A DNA stretch of 64,000 bases from Xanthostigma xanthostigma (Eukaryota > Arthropoda > Insecta > Raphidioptera > Raphidiidae), in the NCBI GenBank assembly GCA_963575645.1, contig OY754468.1, positions 24,452,465-24,516,464 on the forward strand, read 5' to 3'. The notes beneath the pieces were generated by a model, which had not been told where the DNA came from, did not search any database, and saw only the letters and a list, made by a program, of their open reading frames with translations. Numbering within the stretch: position 1 is the stretch's first letter; every line of letters starts with the position of its first letter. Of this stretch, positions 12,063 through 24,196 are shown in pieces. The translations under genes were made by a program, and so were the position numbers.

Positions 12063-13561
12063 TTTCGTTGACTGACATCAAACGTCGCTAATGTTTTCAT
12101 TCGGGCAGAGGTAAAGTGTCTCTGATATCAAATTGTGACACTATTTGCCACTGGACACGCCGTCCAGTTACAAAATTTAAAAATTATGCAGACTTTTATT
12201 AATAAAAAAAACAATTCATATATTATCAAGATGTTTATTAGAAAGATGATGCATTCTGTCAATCCGTGTAAACATCTACTGTTCCTTCTTGTCAATAATA
12301 AAATGATTGGATCTCATATATCACGTGCTTCTAACAAAAAGGAAAAGGACAAAAACTATTTTTTGTGAAATCTGATTTGTTCAAGGTTTTCATCGTAGTT
12401 TATAAAAATATACCTCTACTTTCACAAACGCCGTGTTACTAATGATAGAAAGATTTTAAAGCGACATTCTTATTTACTCGGTGTTATAAAAATTTAATAT
12501 TGTAGTACAAATGCAATGATTTCTTTTTTGTTTGAGGCAGGTAAACGCAAACATTTTGTCAAGACAAAATAATCAACTCTTATTATGTGAATTATTCGCC
12601 AAGATAATTATAGACGATCAAAAGCCATAAAATATATCAAGGTGAAATATTAAATTTTAATACTGATTTATATAACAACCATAAATTTTCATGAGATTGT
12701 TAGTTTAGGAATTTGCCAACAAAAGCAGTTTTTTATGTTTTACACCAACCTGATCGTCCGCCATTTCATACAATATGAAAATAAAACTCACTTTGACACC
12801 GCACTACATATACAATTCATTATGTAACACGAAAATAAGAAACAGTATTAATTAACTTATAAATTCCATAGAAAGTAAGATTCTAATGATATGAACACAT
12901 TTAATGGGACGTAACGTACATGATGATCAAACATACCGGCATGGACCGCATTGCAAACTGGTTTCTACATTTTCGCAATTCAAAAAATAACTATACGATC
13001 CGTGATATTAAACAACGTTTTGATGTATTATAAAGATTGCGAGAAAAACACTTCAATAAAATTATTCAACTCATATTACTTACCTAAAATTATAATAAAA
13101 CATGGTATTTTACCATCACACATTTTCCATGACAAAACGGAAACACACACCAGCTCTAAGCAGCAATCTGATAAAAACGTAGTTGGCAACACTTTGCGGA
13201 AATCCACTTTGAAACAAATGTCGCCAACTCTCGAATTAAAAATAAGACTGTCATAACACCGAGAACCGGATCGTTCCCTTATCAATTTCAACTGTGCATA
13301 GAAACATTGGTAGCAAATTATAATCCGACACTATTAATATTGAGAAAATTAAATATTGTTTTAACTTAAACCAGTTATTTTAAACTCACCACCAATTTAA
13401 GAGTCTTGTACTAATTTGTATTTTCAATTTATTATTGTTTAATAATAATTTGAAAATCCAAATCACTTTTACCACAGAGCCATGATAACGCCGCGCTATA
13501 TTTAAGCTCCTATTATTGTCTCTTTTTAGTACTATTGGAGTTATATTTTCAATTATCATGT

Positions 13562-13819
13562 CTCCACTACACACGTGGCCAGCACCGCCACTTACAGGCA
13601 CTCACGATTGTGTAGAGGGCATATTCGTCGGTGCGTGGACATCATCGCCTGTAATCGGCAGTAATCGATTGATTGTCGGTACATCAAAGGAATGCGTGGC
13701 CAGCATCGTGCGCCCGTACACACAATCGGACCCGCACGATTGTGCGGAGGGCTAGGCAATCATCGCGGCGATGATAGGCACTTATTTGAGTGGCGGTGCT
13801 GGCCACGTGTGTAGTGGAG
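13562..13819. mobile_element. TIR element of 258 bp
   Basis: The ends are inverted copies over about 30 bases: CTCCACTACACACGTGGCCA on the left and TGGCCACGTGTGTAGTGGAG on the right, including the adjoining GCACCGCCACT block. The interior has several ACGATTGTG/GGCGATGAT-like repeats. No open frame and no clear target duplication were seen. Confidence 0.75.
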
Positions 13820-13854
13820 CCTTCAGATGTTACATCAAATGTCTGGTTATTTAA

Positions 13855-13997
13855 CCCCTTCATAGCCACATGTTTCATCATAGTTACACTAGATTTTTTA
13901 TTGTCAACAAGAGACTACCAGTGTATGAAGGATAGGACTTCATGTGCAATCTGGTTCTGAGCAGGCGATATTGTTGCGTGCTCCGGCTTCAAAGGGG
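13855..13997. mobile_element. piggyBac-type MITE
   Basis: A 143-base element with ends CCCCTTCATAGCC and GGCTTCAAAGGGG is bounded on both sides by TTAA (13851-13854 and 13998-14001), the signature target of piggyBac transposases. It has no coding sequence. Confidence 0.65.
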
Positions 13998-14400
13998 TTA
14001 AAAATAAACAAAGAAAATATCTTTGTAATTTTATTTATAAATACAGTCTTACAACACGGACTGACCTCATTCATGCACACTTCCACTATCACAAACAAAA
14101 ATTGTGATATTATTATATTACAATTATTAATATTAAAAAAGTCTACAGAAAAATTATAAGAAACAAACGTTGTCGTTCACTTCTCATGCATAATAGTAAC
14201 GGTGCTATCGCGTTGAACAGTTCGCAAAGACGACCACACGAAGATTTTGTTCAAAAAATAATACAAATTAAATCTCACTTACATACACGATTTTTTTATC
14301 TGTTTCAAAAAATTATACTTTGTTTTGAATTTTCAATGAGTGAGAAACATCGAAGGAACGATGTGAGTGATCACGGTGGACGAAAACTGATAATAAATTA

Positions 14401-17400
14401 TTATAATTCATCACGATCTTCAAACTTTCCGTCTCCGTCGTCGCTTTCGTCTTCGTCCGTGCTCGGAACATCGGGAAGGTCTTCCTCCTCTTCGGGCATT
14501 TCGTCCAACGGTATGCCGAGCGACTGTCGCAACATTGCCTCAATGGAATGTGCAAAGTCTGACGTTTCGCGAAGCATATAACCGGATCGAAGAGTCGCCG
14601 TTCGGAACAGCAACACTGCCATGTCTTTTGCTTTCGCATCGTCCTGATTGCTTTCTATTCTGTGCAAGAGTTCTTTCATGAGGGGATGGCGAGGATTTAT
14701 TTCCAAAGTTTTCTTCTGATTCAAATAATACCTGAAAAACAATCAACTTGTAAAATTAAAATTGCACTTTGTTGCTACATAAAAAAAAGATGTAATAAAA
14801 GATCAATATTCACGTTTTTTGCGGATCGTCCGATTTCTGGTGAGCGTTGGAAAGTGCCAAGCGTTCCATATTCCCGGTCCATCCAAACATGCTGGCGACC
14901 AGAGCGCATGGCGAATCACTCAGCCTTTCAGATACAATCGCTTTGGAAATCTGATCTTTCAAAGCAACTTCGCCTAGCCATTTTGTCAGAGGTTCAAACG
15001 CAGTTTTTAGATGCTCTAGTTGTTCTTTGCTTCCTTCTTGTTCCGCTAATGAGAAACCCTCTTTGGCTACGTTTTGGAACTTTTTGCCTTCAAATTCCGG
15101 AAGTGCCGAAATAGCATACTCGTCGACGGCTTCTGTAAGATACAGGACTTCGTAGCCTTTCTTTAACAGACGTTCGACGAACGGAGACTTTGCTACTTCT
15201 TCTTTGCTCGAACCGGCCATGTAATAGACGTGGTCTTGTTTTTGTTTCATACGAGAAACGTAATCAGAAAGTGAGGTCAATTCATCGCCGTTAGACGAAT
15301 GGAACATCAACAGTTTAGCCAATCGAGTTCTGTTGCTTGGATCTTCAATCACACCCAACTTCACGCTGAAAAAAAAAAGACAACGCGTATTAACAAGAGA
15401 ACGTGACGTAAAACATTCAGAGAAAAAAAATGTCACCAAATATACCAATTTCAAGTCAGGAACGCGTGGAAAACTAAAAAGATTGAAAATTTTAAATCTT
15501 ACTTTGTGGAATACTCCTTCCAGAATTTGAGATACTCTTCTCTGGGCATTTTCTTAATCATATCAAGAGCTTTGCGCACCAGTTTCTTCTTGATTACTTT
15601 GATGAGTTTGTGCTGTTGAAGTGTTTCACGCGATACATTGAGAGGCAGATCATCCGAATCGACAACGCCTTGGATAAAGCTCAGATAATTCGGCATCATG
15701 TCGTTGAATTCGTCGGTGATGAACACGCGACGCACGTACAGCTGGAAAAAAAAAAACAAAAACGAAACGCTCATTAAAAAGCTAACATTGATTTTGCGTA
15801 CAGCTTTGTCAGACCGTAAAATTTCTTGCTGTTTTTATAAAATAAAAAAATATTTCTCACTTTGATGTTGTCCTGTTTGCTTCCGTATCGATTGAAACTT
15901 TCCGAAGGTTGACTACTCGGTACAAACAGCAAAGATTTAAATGTAACTTCCCCTTCCGCAATAAAGTGCACTTTAGTCAAAGGATTTTTGCCATCTTTTG
16001 TGAGGGATTTATAGAATTCGATGTACTCGTCCTCCTTTATTTCTGCCGGTCTGCAAAACAACATTATTATTAATTATACTCATCTGCTATTTATATATCG
16101 AAACATAAGACTTAGCAGACTGGAACTCACTTTCGCGACCAAATCGGTTTGCTGTCGTTGACCAGTTCCCAATCCCAAACAGTTTTTTCAATTTTCTTGG
16201 GCTTAGGTTTATCGTCTTTGTCCTCTTCAACTTCGGCTTCCGTTTCATCGTCGTCGGTTTTGTCCGGTTTCGGAGTTACGTCTTCATCTTCCTCCAATGT
16301 AGGATCCTCTACTTCTACAATCTAATAAAAAAAAATAATCACCAGTTCTAAAAGATTGAGACAAATCTATAAAAAGAATCGAACTAAACGCTTGCCTTTT
16401 TGCTCCAGAGGTAAATGGGGAAATTTATAAACTGCGAGTACTTCTTGACGAGATTTGTGACCGTGTCAGATTCGATATAATCGAGAGCTTCCGGTTTCAG
16501 CTGTAAGCTGATAGTTGTGCCTCGTTTTAGAGTGTCTCCGCGCGGATCGTCGACAATAGTAAAGCTGTTGGCATCCGACTCCCAAATGTATTGTTTATCG
16601 TCATTGTGTTTTGTTGTGACGATGACGCGGTCGGCAACCAAGAATGCAGAATAAAATCCAACGCCAAATTGTCCAATCAGATCATTTAAGTCTTGACCGT
16701 TTTGCGAGTCTTGCATTTTTGATAAGAACTCTGCAGTACCTGACTTTGCTATTGTGCCTAAATTATTTATGAGATCATCCTTCGTCATGCCAATACCGCT
16801 ATCGGTGATGTGCAGCATTTTTCCTTCTTTATCGGCCTGCAAAAAATGTTTACTTGATAAATGTATTCTTTTTTTGAATTTTATTTAAGACTAGTGATGT
16901 GCCGGATCGTTAAAATGTATATCCGCGGATACGGATCTGAATACGGATTTTTGGTTTCAAGATCCGCGGATACGGATCTTAACTTTCTTAGAGTACGTGG
17001 CGGTAAATATTGCAGATCGACCTTTGGAAAGAGGCTATCTGTTATGGGAAAAAGTTATTGACCTCTTTAAGAGTCAACTCTCATAACAGATTGTCTCTTT
17101 CCAAAGATCGATGTGCAATATCTCATTAAAAAGATAGTTGATTTAGTACCTTTGAGCTATGTACTATTAGTATAGTACTCACTACGATAAATGTTTGCAA
17201 TATAAAGGTGCCAAATACGATTTAAAAAAATAAAAAATAATCTGAATGGAATTTAACAGGTTTTCATTATTACCTAATCACCTATATATATAACATTTCA
17301 TCTATGAATTGAAAATTAATAAAGTCAAAGATCCGCAAAAAAACTAACGGATACGGATATCCGGCACATCACTATTTAAGACTACCAGTCAGGATCGTCT

Positions 17401-20400
17401 CGGCTTTGTATTGATTCATATTTTTGAATAACATTTTTAATAAAAATACTTTCTAGTTTTCAAATTAACCCCGAGTCCCGATATCAAATTTCTATCAATA
17501 AAAAAGTCACACACCTTTATTCGTATACTCATGTCCGGCGTGGAATCCAACACACTCTTGTCGGTTAAAGACAGCAATCGAATTTTGTCCAGTGCGTCGG
17601 AAGCATTGGATATCAACTCTCGAAGGAAGATCTGATATAAAAAAAAAATTTAATGCAAAGATACAGACAAAACGAGTTGTTTTAATAATGCGTTTTAAAT
17701 TCTTTGCAATGAGGGCAAATAGCATTGTGTCAATCATTCTCAAACTGTACGTCGCGTCCTGAACTAACGAAACAAATTGAAAATTACTGTTTTGTGAACT
17801 CTAAAATTATTTTCTTGACGTTGCGATATTATGACCACCCAATCTCAACGAATCGTAAGACAGCGTTTTCCAAACTGGGAGGCGCGGAGTAGTGAGTAGT
17901 GAACAATTTTCCAAATTAAGTAGCTATATCGTCACAAACACCAAGATTTGATAAACTTTGTGCTAATAGACAAGCACATCCATCTCATTAAAAACAATAA
18001 AATATCGTTTTCCATTAGTTTGTATGAATAAATTTTATAAGAGTAAAAATGTTTGTGTTTTTATTTTATGAAATCTTCAGGGTTTGGAAGTTTGGAAACC
18101 ACTGTCGTAAGACAATTTTTCTGAGCAAGGCGGAATGACAATCTGAAACAGCTGAGTAGTGGGTCGGAAGTCACTGTGCTCTATGCTATCAGCCGACATT
18201 GTAAAGAGTTTCGGAACGCGCGTTATAATTGAAATACCTCTTTGTTACGATAGAGAGAGTTAATAATCAGCTTCATCATACGATTGACTTCGGCTTGAAA
18301 CGTAAACTTCTCCGCCTGCTCTCTAAGCTGTTTTATCTGCGCCACATTCAATCCGTCCAATCGAATTGCCTCTTCTTCGCGCTGCACCACCTCGTCGTCT
18401 GTAATTCACCAGAATAACAATGCATATGAACCTTACTCATGGATTCGCTCGCGTCAATATCAGTTTTGACAAAAACCCTAGCTTAATTACTGAATTCGTA
18501 GCCAGATAAAAAAATCCCATACAGTGTAAACTCTTTATAACGTCCTTCGTTATAACGAAAAACTCACTATAACGTCGAAATTTTTACGATTTGGTTGGTT
18601 TACCTTAAAACCTATACATTAATACCCTCTTTATAACGCAACAGCCATTCTCTATTACGAAGAAATATGTTCATATTTAGGCGTCAGCAAATGTTTACAG
18701 ACATAAAGAGGACCATTCTGAACCATCACCATCTATTCAACAAGCACTTGATGACGTCAAACTATAGGTATATGTGTTTGGAATAAATTAAATTTGTGAA
18801 AATTGGTTATTTTTCTTTCTTCCCTCCACATAACGAAAATTCTTTATAACGAAAAAAATGTTCGGTCTCTTAAAATTCGTTATAAAGAGATTATACAGTA
18901 CATTGAAGATTATTGTTAATTTGGTTATTTTTCTTTCTTCACTCCATATAACGGTAACTCTCTATAACGATAAAAAATGCTCGGTCCCTTGAGTTTCGTT
19001 ATGAAGAGTTTACACTGTATTTTAATAAGGTTTCATTAAAACCAGTCCCGGTCCTTCTTTTGAGTCATGCTATAGTATGGACAGGAAACAAACTAACCAC
19101 AGAAAACTAAATAGCGGACATGGAATTCGTGTTTTATATTTAATTATTATTATTGATGACGAATTAATAAAAATGTTGAAAAGCATTTTACTGTAATTTG
19201 TAAACAAAGGGGCGTATCTAAAAAAAAAAAAAACACAAAACTAAGTATTGAAGATAGGTTTTAAAGCATTTCAAAATCATAAAAGCATATGTGCATAGAA
19301 GTATTTTTAAACGTTTATTAAAAGCTACACATAAACGGACAGATAATAGGAGATGCGTCGCTATATCATGTGACAGTCCTTAGCAGACGTATCTCAAAAA
19401 TATTAATTTTTGAGATACGCCCTTTTGTCCTAGACTACATTCATACTTCCGCGTTGAAACCATTTTATACATTCTATTACAGTTGTTGAAAGAAGAATTA
19501 GTAATTTAATTACAAATATTAATTGTATTAAACGGATACTAAATATAGACGCTCGACAATTATCTATAGCTTCATTTTTAAAAGTTATCATAATTCTTAA
19601 AAATATATATTTTATATTAAGAACTGCTAAATTAAACAAACGCTATTTTTCAATATACAGTAAATGCTGCATAATCATGTTGTGTATTTATATAAAAAGA
19701 AATATTGATTTTCTTTATGGAAATTAGGTGACAGGCGATGCCAAGATAACAGTGAATAATAATATTGTTATTGACTTAACAAATTAAAATAAATGACCTA
19801 ATAAAACAAAATAGACAAAACAAAATTTACAAAAGATGGATTCCGAAGGCAACAACGCATCTGCAAGTACAGTGCCCAGTCCAATACTTAAACAAGAAAA
19901 GAAAAGAAAGCCGACAAAAAAACAAACTTTCAAATTATGCTTTAATATACCATTGGAAATAGGACGTTCAAATTTATCAATTTACAAAACTAGTGGATTT
20001 AGTAAGTACTACCAATGTAACAGTTTCGTCAAATATCTAGTAGAAAAATAAATTCGTACATATTTTTTCACATTACTCACTCACAACGCTTCATTTACGT
20101 AAATTGCTTCACAATTAATGCAAAAACTTACACAGAAAAAAAAACAAAAAAAAAACAATGTACAACTATAATGTGAACGATTTAAAATTTTAAGGGAGAA
20201 CGTTCATAATAATATCATTATTTATAAAATAAGTACTTTAATAGTTAACTGACAAAAAAAAATAAATTTCTATTTACCGCAATTCGTTTTCAATAAAACA
20301 TTTAATATAAAGCAATTTTGTTGAATTGTTTCAGAGCCCTTTGTTACATCAAAATTCTACGAAATTAATCCATTCGATAGCAAGCCAGACGACACACAGA

Positions 20401-21534
20401 TTATTTATAAAAAATTAGAGAAAATTAATACCGAAGGACCCCGAGAAAAATATGAAAACCCTATAATCGAAAGTCATAAGTAGGTTCACTTTAAAAGTAG
20501 TCTTATCAAATTATCGCGATCGATTAATACATTTTATGAGGCATGCTTTGTCACTTGATTTTTTAGACTATACTCACTTTACGCACACTTAACATATATA
20601 TTTTTTAGATATGGATGGTATCAGTGCAAACTTGTCGAGGATAAAACCAAAATCAAATATGCAAAACAAACGTCCGACATGGTCAAATTTCGAATATTAG
20701 CAATTGCCGAAGACCAAAGAATTTCAAATCAGCCCGCCATTAGAGCTGTTGCGCATAAAAATTAATACCCAGTTCATAATAAGTATCTAACAACACACAA
20801 ATCACTAATCTATAATTAGAGTTCTGATGCATCGTTAAGTATGTTATTATAATAAAGCTGACAACAAAATATGCATGCATTTCGCTACAACTGAATCGAT
20901 TTAAGGTAACATTTTACTGAATCAACACCTGCGATTTTGGCGAACTATTGCACCACCATCGACATCACCCCGTAATCGCTTTTTGTTTAGGGAACTGCCC
21001 CCTTTTCACTATGCAAAAAAAATCGGCATCGCATCGACACCACCCCGTTATTGTTTTTTAGAAATCGTAGATGTTGATTCAGTAAAGTTTTACCAAAAAA
21101 AATTGTACCTAGATTACACAACCTACAAACTACCAGGATATCTAGTTACAATTACCAAGTTACCATTTTTAAATTATTGAAAAAAGTATTCAACTCCTAG
21201 GTATGTATGAATAATTTGTTATCTGTTTTATTTGTATTTTACACCTACCCGTTCTAGATGCTTCATGATGTGCTCCAAGATCGACGTCGACTGTCTCCAC
21301 GGTTCCTTCACCGACGTTCTCCTGAGCCTCCACAAATCCTGTAGATGTAAAAGCTACACATCTATTAGTCAAACTCTTATAAAATTAACAAAAGGGCTTG
21401 TTTTGAAAGTTATTTCTATATTAAGTTTTCACACAAAATATGTAAATTAAAAATGTTGTGCAGTGTAAAAAAATATTAAAATATTTACCTGAAAAGAAAA
21501 TCAATGCAAATATACCAAAAATGTGGTACTTCAT
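14401..21534 (-). CDS. Gp93: Endoplasmin (GRP94), ER-resident HSP90 chaperone
   Basis: Ten exons close in frame into 785 residues: 21534-21489, 21338-21249, 18398-18238, 17631-17515, 16836-16396, 16321-16131, 16050-15861, 15741-15503, 15365-14814, 14731-14401. The first exon codes for a hydrophobic signal peptide ([14 protein letters not shown]). The N-terminal ATPase domain carries [23 protein letters not shown] and [16 protein letters not shown]. Exon 6 is the acidic charged linker, and the middle domain includes [20 protein letters not shown]. The acidic tail ends RDEL, a KDEL/HDEL-type ER retrieval signal, which separates it from cytosolic HSP90. As known for the family, it folds secreted and membrane client proteins in the ER lumen using ATP. 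Intron 5 appears to use a GC donor. Intron 2 (2.85 kb) contains a gene on the opposite strand; introns 3 and 4 hold transposon remnants. Confidence 0.96.
16892..17374. mobile_element. hAT-type MITE with perfect 8-bp duplication
   Basis: Ends TAGTGATGTGCCGGAT and ATCCGGCACATCACTA are inverted and flanked by TTTAAGAC at 16884-16891 and 17375-17382. Inside are subterminal GGATACGGAT repeats and a second inverted repeat (CTTTGGAAAGAGGC against its complement near 17095). It lies in intron 4 of Gp93. Confidence 0.88.
17861..18104. mobile_element. hAT-type MITE with perfect 8-bp duplication
   Basis: Ends CAGCGTTTTCCAAACT and GTTTGGAAACCACTG are inverted. TCGTAAGA occurs on both sides (17853-17860 and 18105-18112). 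It lies in intron 3 of Gp93. Confidence 0.85.
18522..19017. mobile_element. pogo-type element with duplicated right end
   Basis: Ends CAGTGTAAACTCTTTATAAC and CGTTATGAAGAGTTTACACT(G) are inverted and TA-flanked. The right 105 bases (TTATTTTTCTTTCTTC to the terminal repeat) are present twice in tandem, at about 18806-18908 and 18922-19017, so two right termini follow each other. It is the same family as 9912-10320 and lies in Gp93 intron 2. Confidence 0.8.
19836..20765 (+). CDS. FAM183/CFAP144-like small protein, nested in Gp93 intron 2
   Basis: Three exons, 19836-20001, 20335-20479 and 20609-20765, with consensus splice sites and phases 1 and 2, give 155 residues ending at TAA. The C-terminal half has [17 protein letters not shown] followed by [12 protein letters not shown]. 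This recalls the KKY.EPQTE..EIGW....R.SDIT.Y pattern of FAM183 (CFAP144), a cilia and flagella microtubule inner protein family; the match is from memory and partial. The N-terminal 35 residues are Lys-rich ([12 protein letters not shown]). No signal peptide or membrane span is seen. The gene lies wholly inside an intron of Gp93 on the opposite strand. The gene structure is well supported, the family assignment less so. Confidence 0.7.
20905..21094. mobile_element. MITE with GGTAACATTTTACTGAAT ends
   Basis: Left end GGTAACATTTTACTGAATCA and right end TGATTCAGTAAAGTTTTACC are inverted over about 30 bases. A related element with the same ends and central CAGTGAAAAGGGG motif (in the opposite sense) is at 44455-44658 in ARPC5. 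Confidence 0.8.
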
Positions 21535-22697
21535 CTTCAGAAAAATTAAAGTTTCATTAACCGGCAAAATTTTATCGACAACACACTAGCAAAATTCTTA
21601 CACCGACTGTCAACTCGACAAGAACGCGACAGGCTATACGTAAAAATTCTAGAAATACGTCAGCCAATCATTGCATACCACGCAGAAACTCTCCCAATCA
21701 TCTTTCGAAACAGTTTTATTTTAACCAATAAAACAAAGAAAATTCAACAAAATACAAATGGCTTCATTTCATTCGTTGCTTGAAAATTTTACACCTCTAA
21801 TAAATTTGAAATAATGCGGTAAAAAATAATCTTCTTAAAAATGCCTTTTATACTTTGAAGTTTAATTTAAAAAATATTATTAGATAATAATATACAAAAA
21901 AAAGGCTCAACATTTTGTTATAAGAATTTTATATTATAAACAAGACTTCAACATTTTTCCATTGATTATGGAATAATGGAATGGTTTAGGCTCTAAAGTT
22001 TTTTTACCATTTTTGTACATAATGTAGTATACAATTTTTAGGCGCGACTTTGGCATAGCTGAAGCGTCCCATACATATGTGTACTCTCTTTATAGTTTAT
22101 TTTCTATGAAGCTGAACAACTATAAACGCAGGTTGTGACATTTCTAGCATTTAAACGAATAAACGATTTATATACAGAATGGCCGCCTTAAAATGCTTCT
22201 GAACTTCTTCAAGCATTATAGCGAAACAATTTAACTCGTCGACCATAAAAAGTCAAAATAGGATGCATTTATGTGCTTCGAATGACCTCTGCCTAATTTG
22301 CCGTAGTTTGACTGCTTATATAAATGAAAAACTCTGTATTGCAAAATTTTACTAGGTAACTAAGTTATTTAGTGTGCACGTAGATTTGGTTTTTAGTATA
22401 ATTTTTTTTATCTATCAATTTGAAATTAATTAAGTATGTGCATACACAATATTTAAAATTAAAAGAAAAAAACAATATTTGATGGTGACAATTTTTAGAC
22501 AAATAATAATTTGTAATTATAAAAAATTATTTCTTTTATATAATTTTAAAAATTAACGATTTTTTATATTATGTAACTAAGTAGCTTAGTAAATAGATCC
22601 AGGATACACGACAAACAAAAGAGATGTAACTTAATGGTGACAAAATGACATAAACTTTTAACATATGATTTTTACATTTATTTTTTGTTTATGAAAG
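21535..22697. other. Spacer between Gp93 and the DUF745 gene
   Basis: This AT-rich stretch should hold the Gp93 promoter on its left and that of the secreted protein on its right. One recognisable repeat lies at 22354-22400 (GTAACTAAGTTATTTAGTG), also present as an inverted pair in NOL10 intron 2. Nothing else is supported. Confidence 0.55.
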
Positions 22698-23438
22698 ATG
22701 AAAATAAAGTTTCAAATTATTATATTAAGTGGGTTGTTTTGTTTATATTTTTGTGAAGCGGTTCGTCACAGTTCTGTAAGATATAAACCGAAGAAAAGAT
22801 CAATTAATGAGAATGCGTGTCTCGGTCCGGATTGTAATAATCAGGCTAGAGAACATGAAAGTAAAAGTAGAGAGAAGGCAACAAACATTGCTCAAAAAGC
22901 CGCACAAGAAGCCAAGGCGGCGTCTGACGCGCAAGCGATGGCGGGCCAACAAGCATCGCATCAGGTGAAAGAACAACTGGCCGAGAAAGCACTTCAAGCT
23001 GCTAAAGCGGCAGAAGCCGCGTTGGCGGGGAAACAGGCGGTCGTCGAACAAATCGAACAGGAAATACGGGAGGCCGAAGAAGTTGTTCAAGAAGAAAGTG
23101 CTTCCGTGCAACAGATGCAAACCAGCGTGAACGCGGCCATACAGGCGGCCCAAGAGGCCGCCCAACAAGTGAGAACGCTGACGGCGGCTCTTCAAACTGC
23201 ACAAGCCAACGCACAAAACTCCGAACAGGCAGCGACCGGTGCACAACAGGAATATCTGGAAAAGACGCAGTTAGTCGAAGCGGCGAAGTCACGCGTCGAA
23301 CAATTGCTCCGTCAACTCAGCAGCGCGCGCACTGATCTGGCAAATACAAAACAAGCTGCCTACAAAGCTTCTTCCGCGGCCCATGACGCTAAAGCCAATG
23401 CGGCTCGTAGCAGAAGAATGAATTCAGCAAACAATTAA
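22698..23438 (+). CDS. Secreted Ala/Gln-rich coiled-coil protein, DUF745 family
   Basis: A single-exon gene of 246 residues. Residues 1-21 form a clear signal peptide ending CEA. A basic segment (KPKKRS) and a CLGPDC motif follow, then about 180 residues of Ala/Gln/Glu-rich heptad-like sequence (AQKAAQEAKAASDAQA, LAEKALQAAKAAEAALAGKQ, QLLRQLSSARTDLA) predicted to be a long coiled coil, and a basic end. This composition and wording match the insect DUF745 family of unknown function, from memory. Codon use in the body is much more GC-rich than its surroundings. Likely extracellular or structural; partners and expression are unknown. Confidence 0.88.
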   Translation: MKIKFQIIILSGLFCLYFCEAVRHSSVRYKPKKRSINENACLGPDCNNQAREHESKSREKATNIAQKAAQEAKAASDAQAMAGQQASHQVKEQLAEKALQAAKAAEAALAGKQAVVEQIEQEIREAEEVVQEESASVQQMQTSVNAAIQAAQEAAQQVRTLTAALQTAQANAQNSEQAATGAQQEYLEKTQLVEAAKSRVEQLLRQLSSARTDLANTKQAAYKASSAAHDAKANAARSRRMNSANN

Positions 23439-23643
23439 GACATTTTATATGACGTTTTAGATACGGCATTATATATATTTTTTAAATTCAATAATATTTA
23501 TTGGAGTTTTTTTCATAAAGAAGTAAATAGAAACAGTCTCGTTTTATTAAAGAAAAAAAATTATGAACTTTTACACAGAAAACATACGTTGACCAAAAAT
23601 ACTTCAATATTTTTTCAAATTATTTGAGTACTGATAAAACATA

Positions 23644-23802
23644 TCGTCGGTCTAATTTTAAAACCTCGTAAGCCAAAATTTTATGAAATTATGATTTTAG
23701 GCTATAGTGCTTTAGGATTTTAGTACCTACACTTCTGTAAAACCTCGTAAAAAATAACCAAAATTGACTTACGGGGTTTTAAAATTAGACCGACGATATC
23801 AT
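23644..23802. repeat. Inverted repeat (possible MITE)
   Basis: ATCGTCGGTCTAATTTTAAA at the left end is mirrored by TTTAAAATTAGACCGACGAT at the right end, with CCTCGTAAG-type motifs continuing inward. It lies between the DUF745 gene and Rpn8, and no target duplication was identified. Confidence 0.7.
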
Positions 23803-24196
23803 TTTTATGAAATACAGCTATATTAAAAATAATACTCAGAAAAAAAAGTGCTTTTACTACCAAAAGGCGAGTAAAATTTGCGCGCAAAAAACCGTTTTTA
23901 TTGCTGTAATAATTTGAATACATAAAAATGTAACATATACAAATATATTATACATTAATAATTATTCAAACTAAAAACAAAAGCATACTTTTGAAATGAT
24001 CTTTAAAGAGCCCTTCCAGTTTCAGTTTTGTATGCAAAGGCTGTTTTGTCGAATCGGTGATCAATTAAAAAATATTCTGCGACTTAAAAAATACAAAAAA
24101 AAGAAAAGTAGATACTAAATTCATAAATAATAATAAAAAAAAACGATAATTTATTTGAATTGGTACTTGGAAACTGAACGACCATATAATATGAAT

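Larger units (their letters stand above)
11313..14400. other. Spacer between FAM120A and Gp93
   Basis: No gene was recognised. The stretch holds a Harbinger-type remnant, a 258-bp TIR element and a small piggyBac-type MITE, listed separately. The remainder (12.1-13.5 kb and 14.0-14.4 kb) is AT-rich sequence with no supported feature. The FAM120A promoter should lie just above 11312. Confidence 0.6.

Noticed and set aside
15200..15365. Identity of 14401-21534 as cytosolic HSP90 (Hsp83)
   Set aside because: Signal peptide, GRP94-type sequence in the ATPase and middle domains and the RDEL end place it in the ER paralogue group.
22800..23246. Long minus-strand frame of 148 codons opposite the DUF745 gene
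   Set aside because: It is an antisense shadow of a GC-rich repetitive coding region; no start context, splice signals or known domains.
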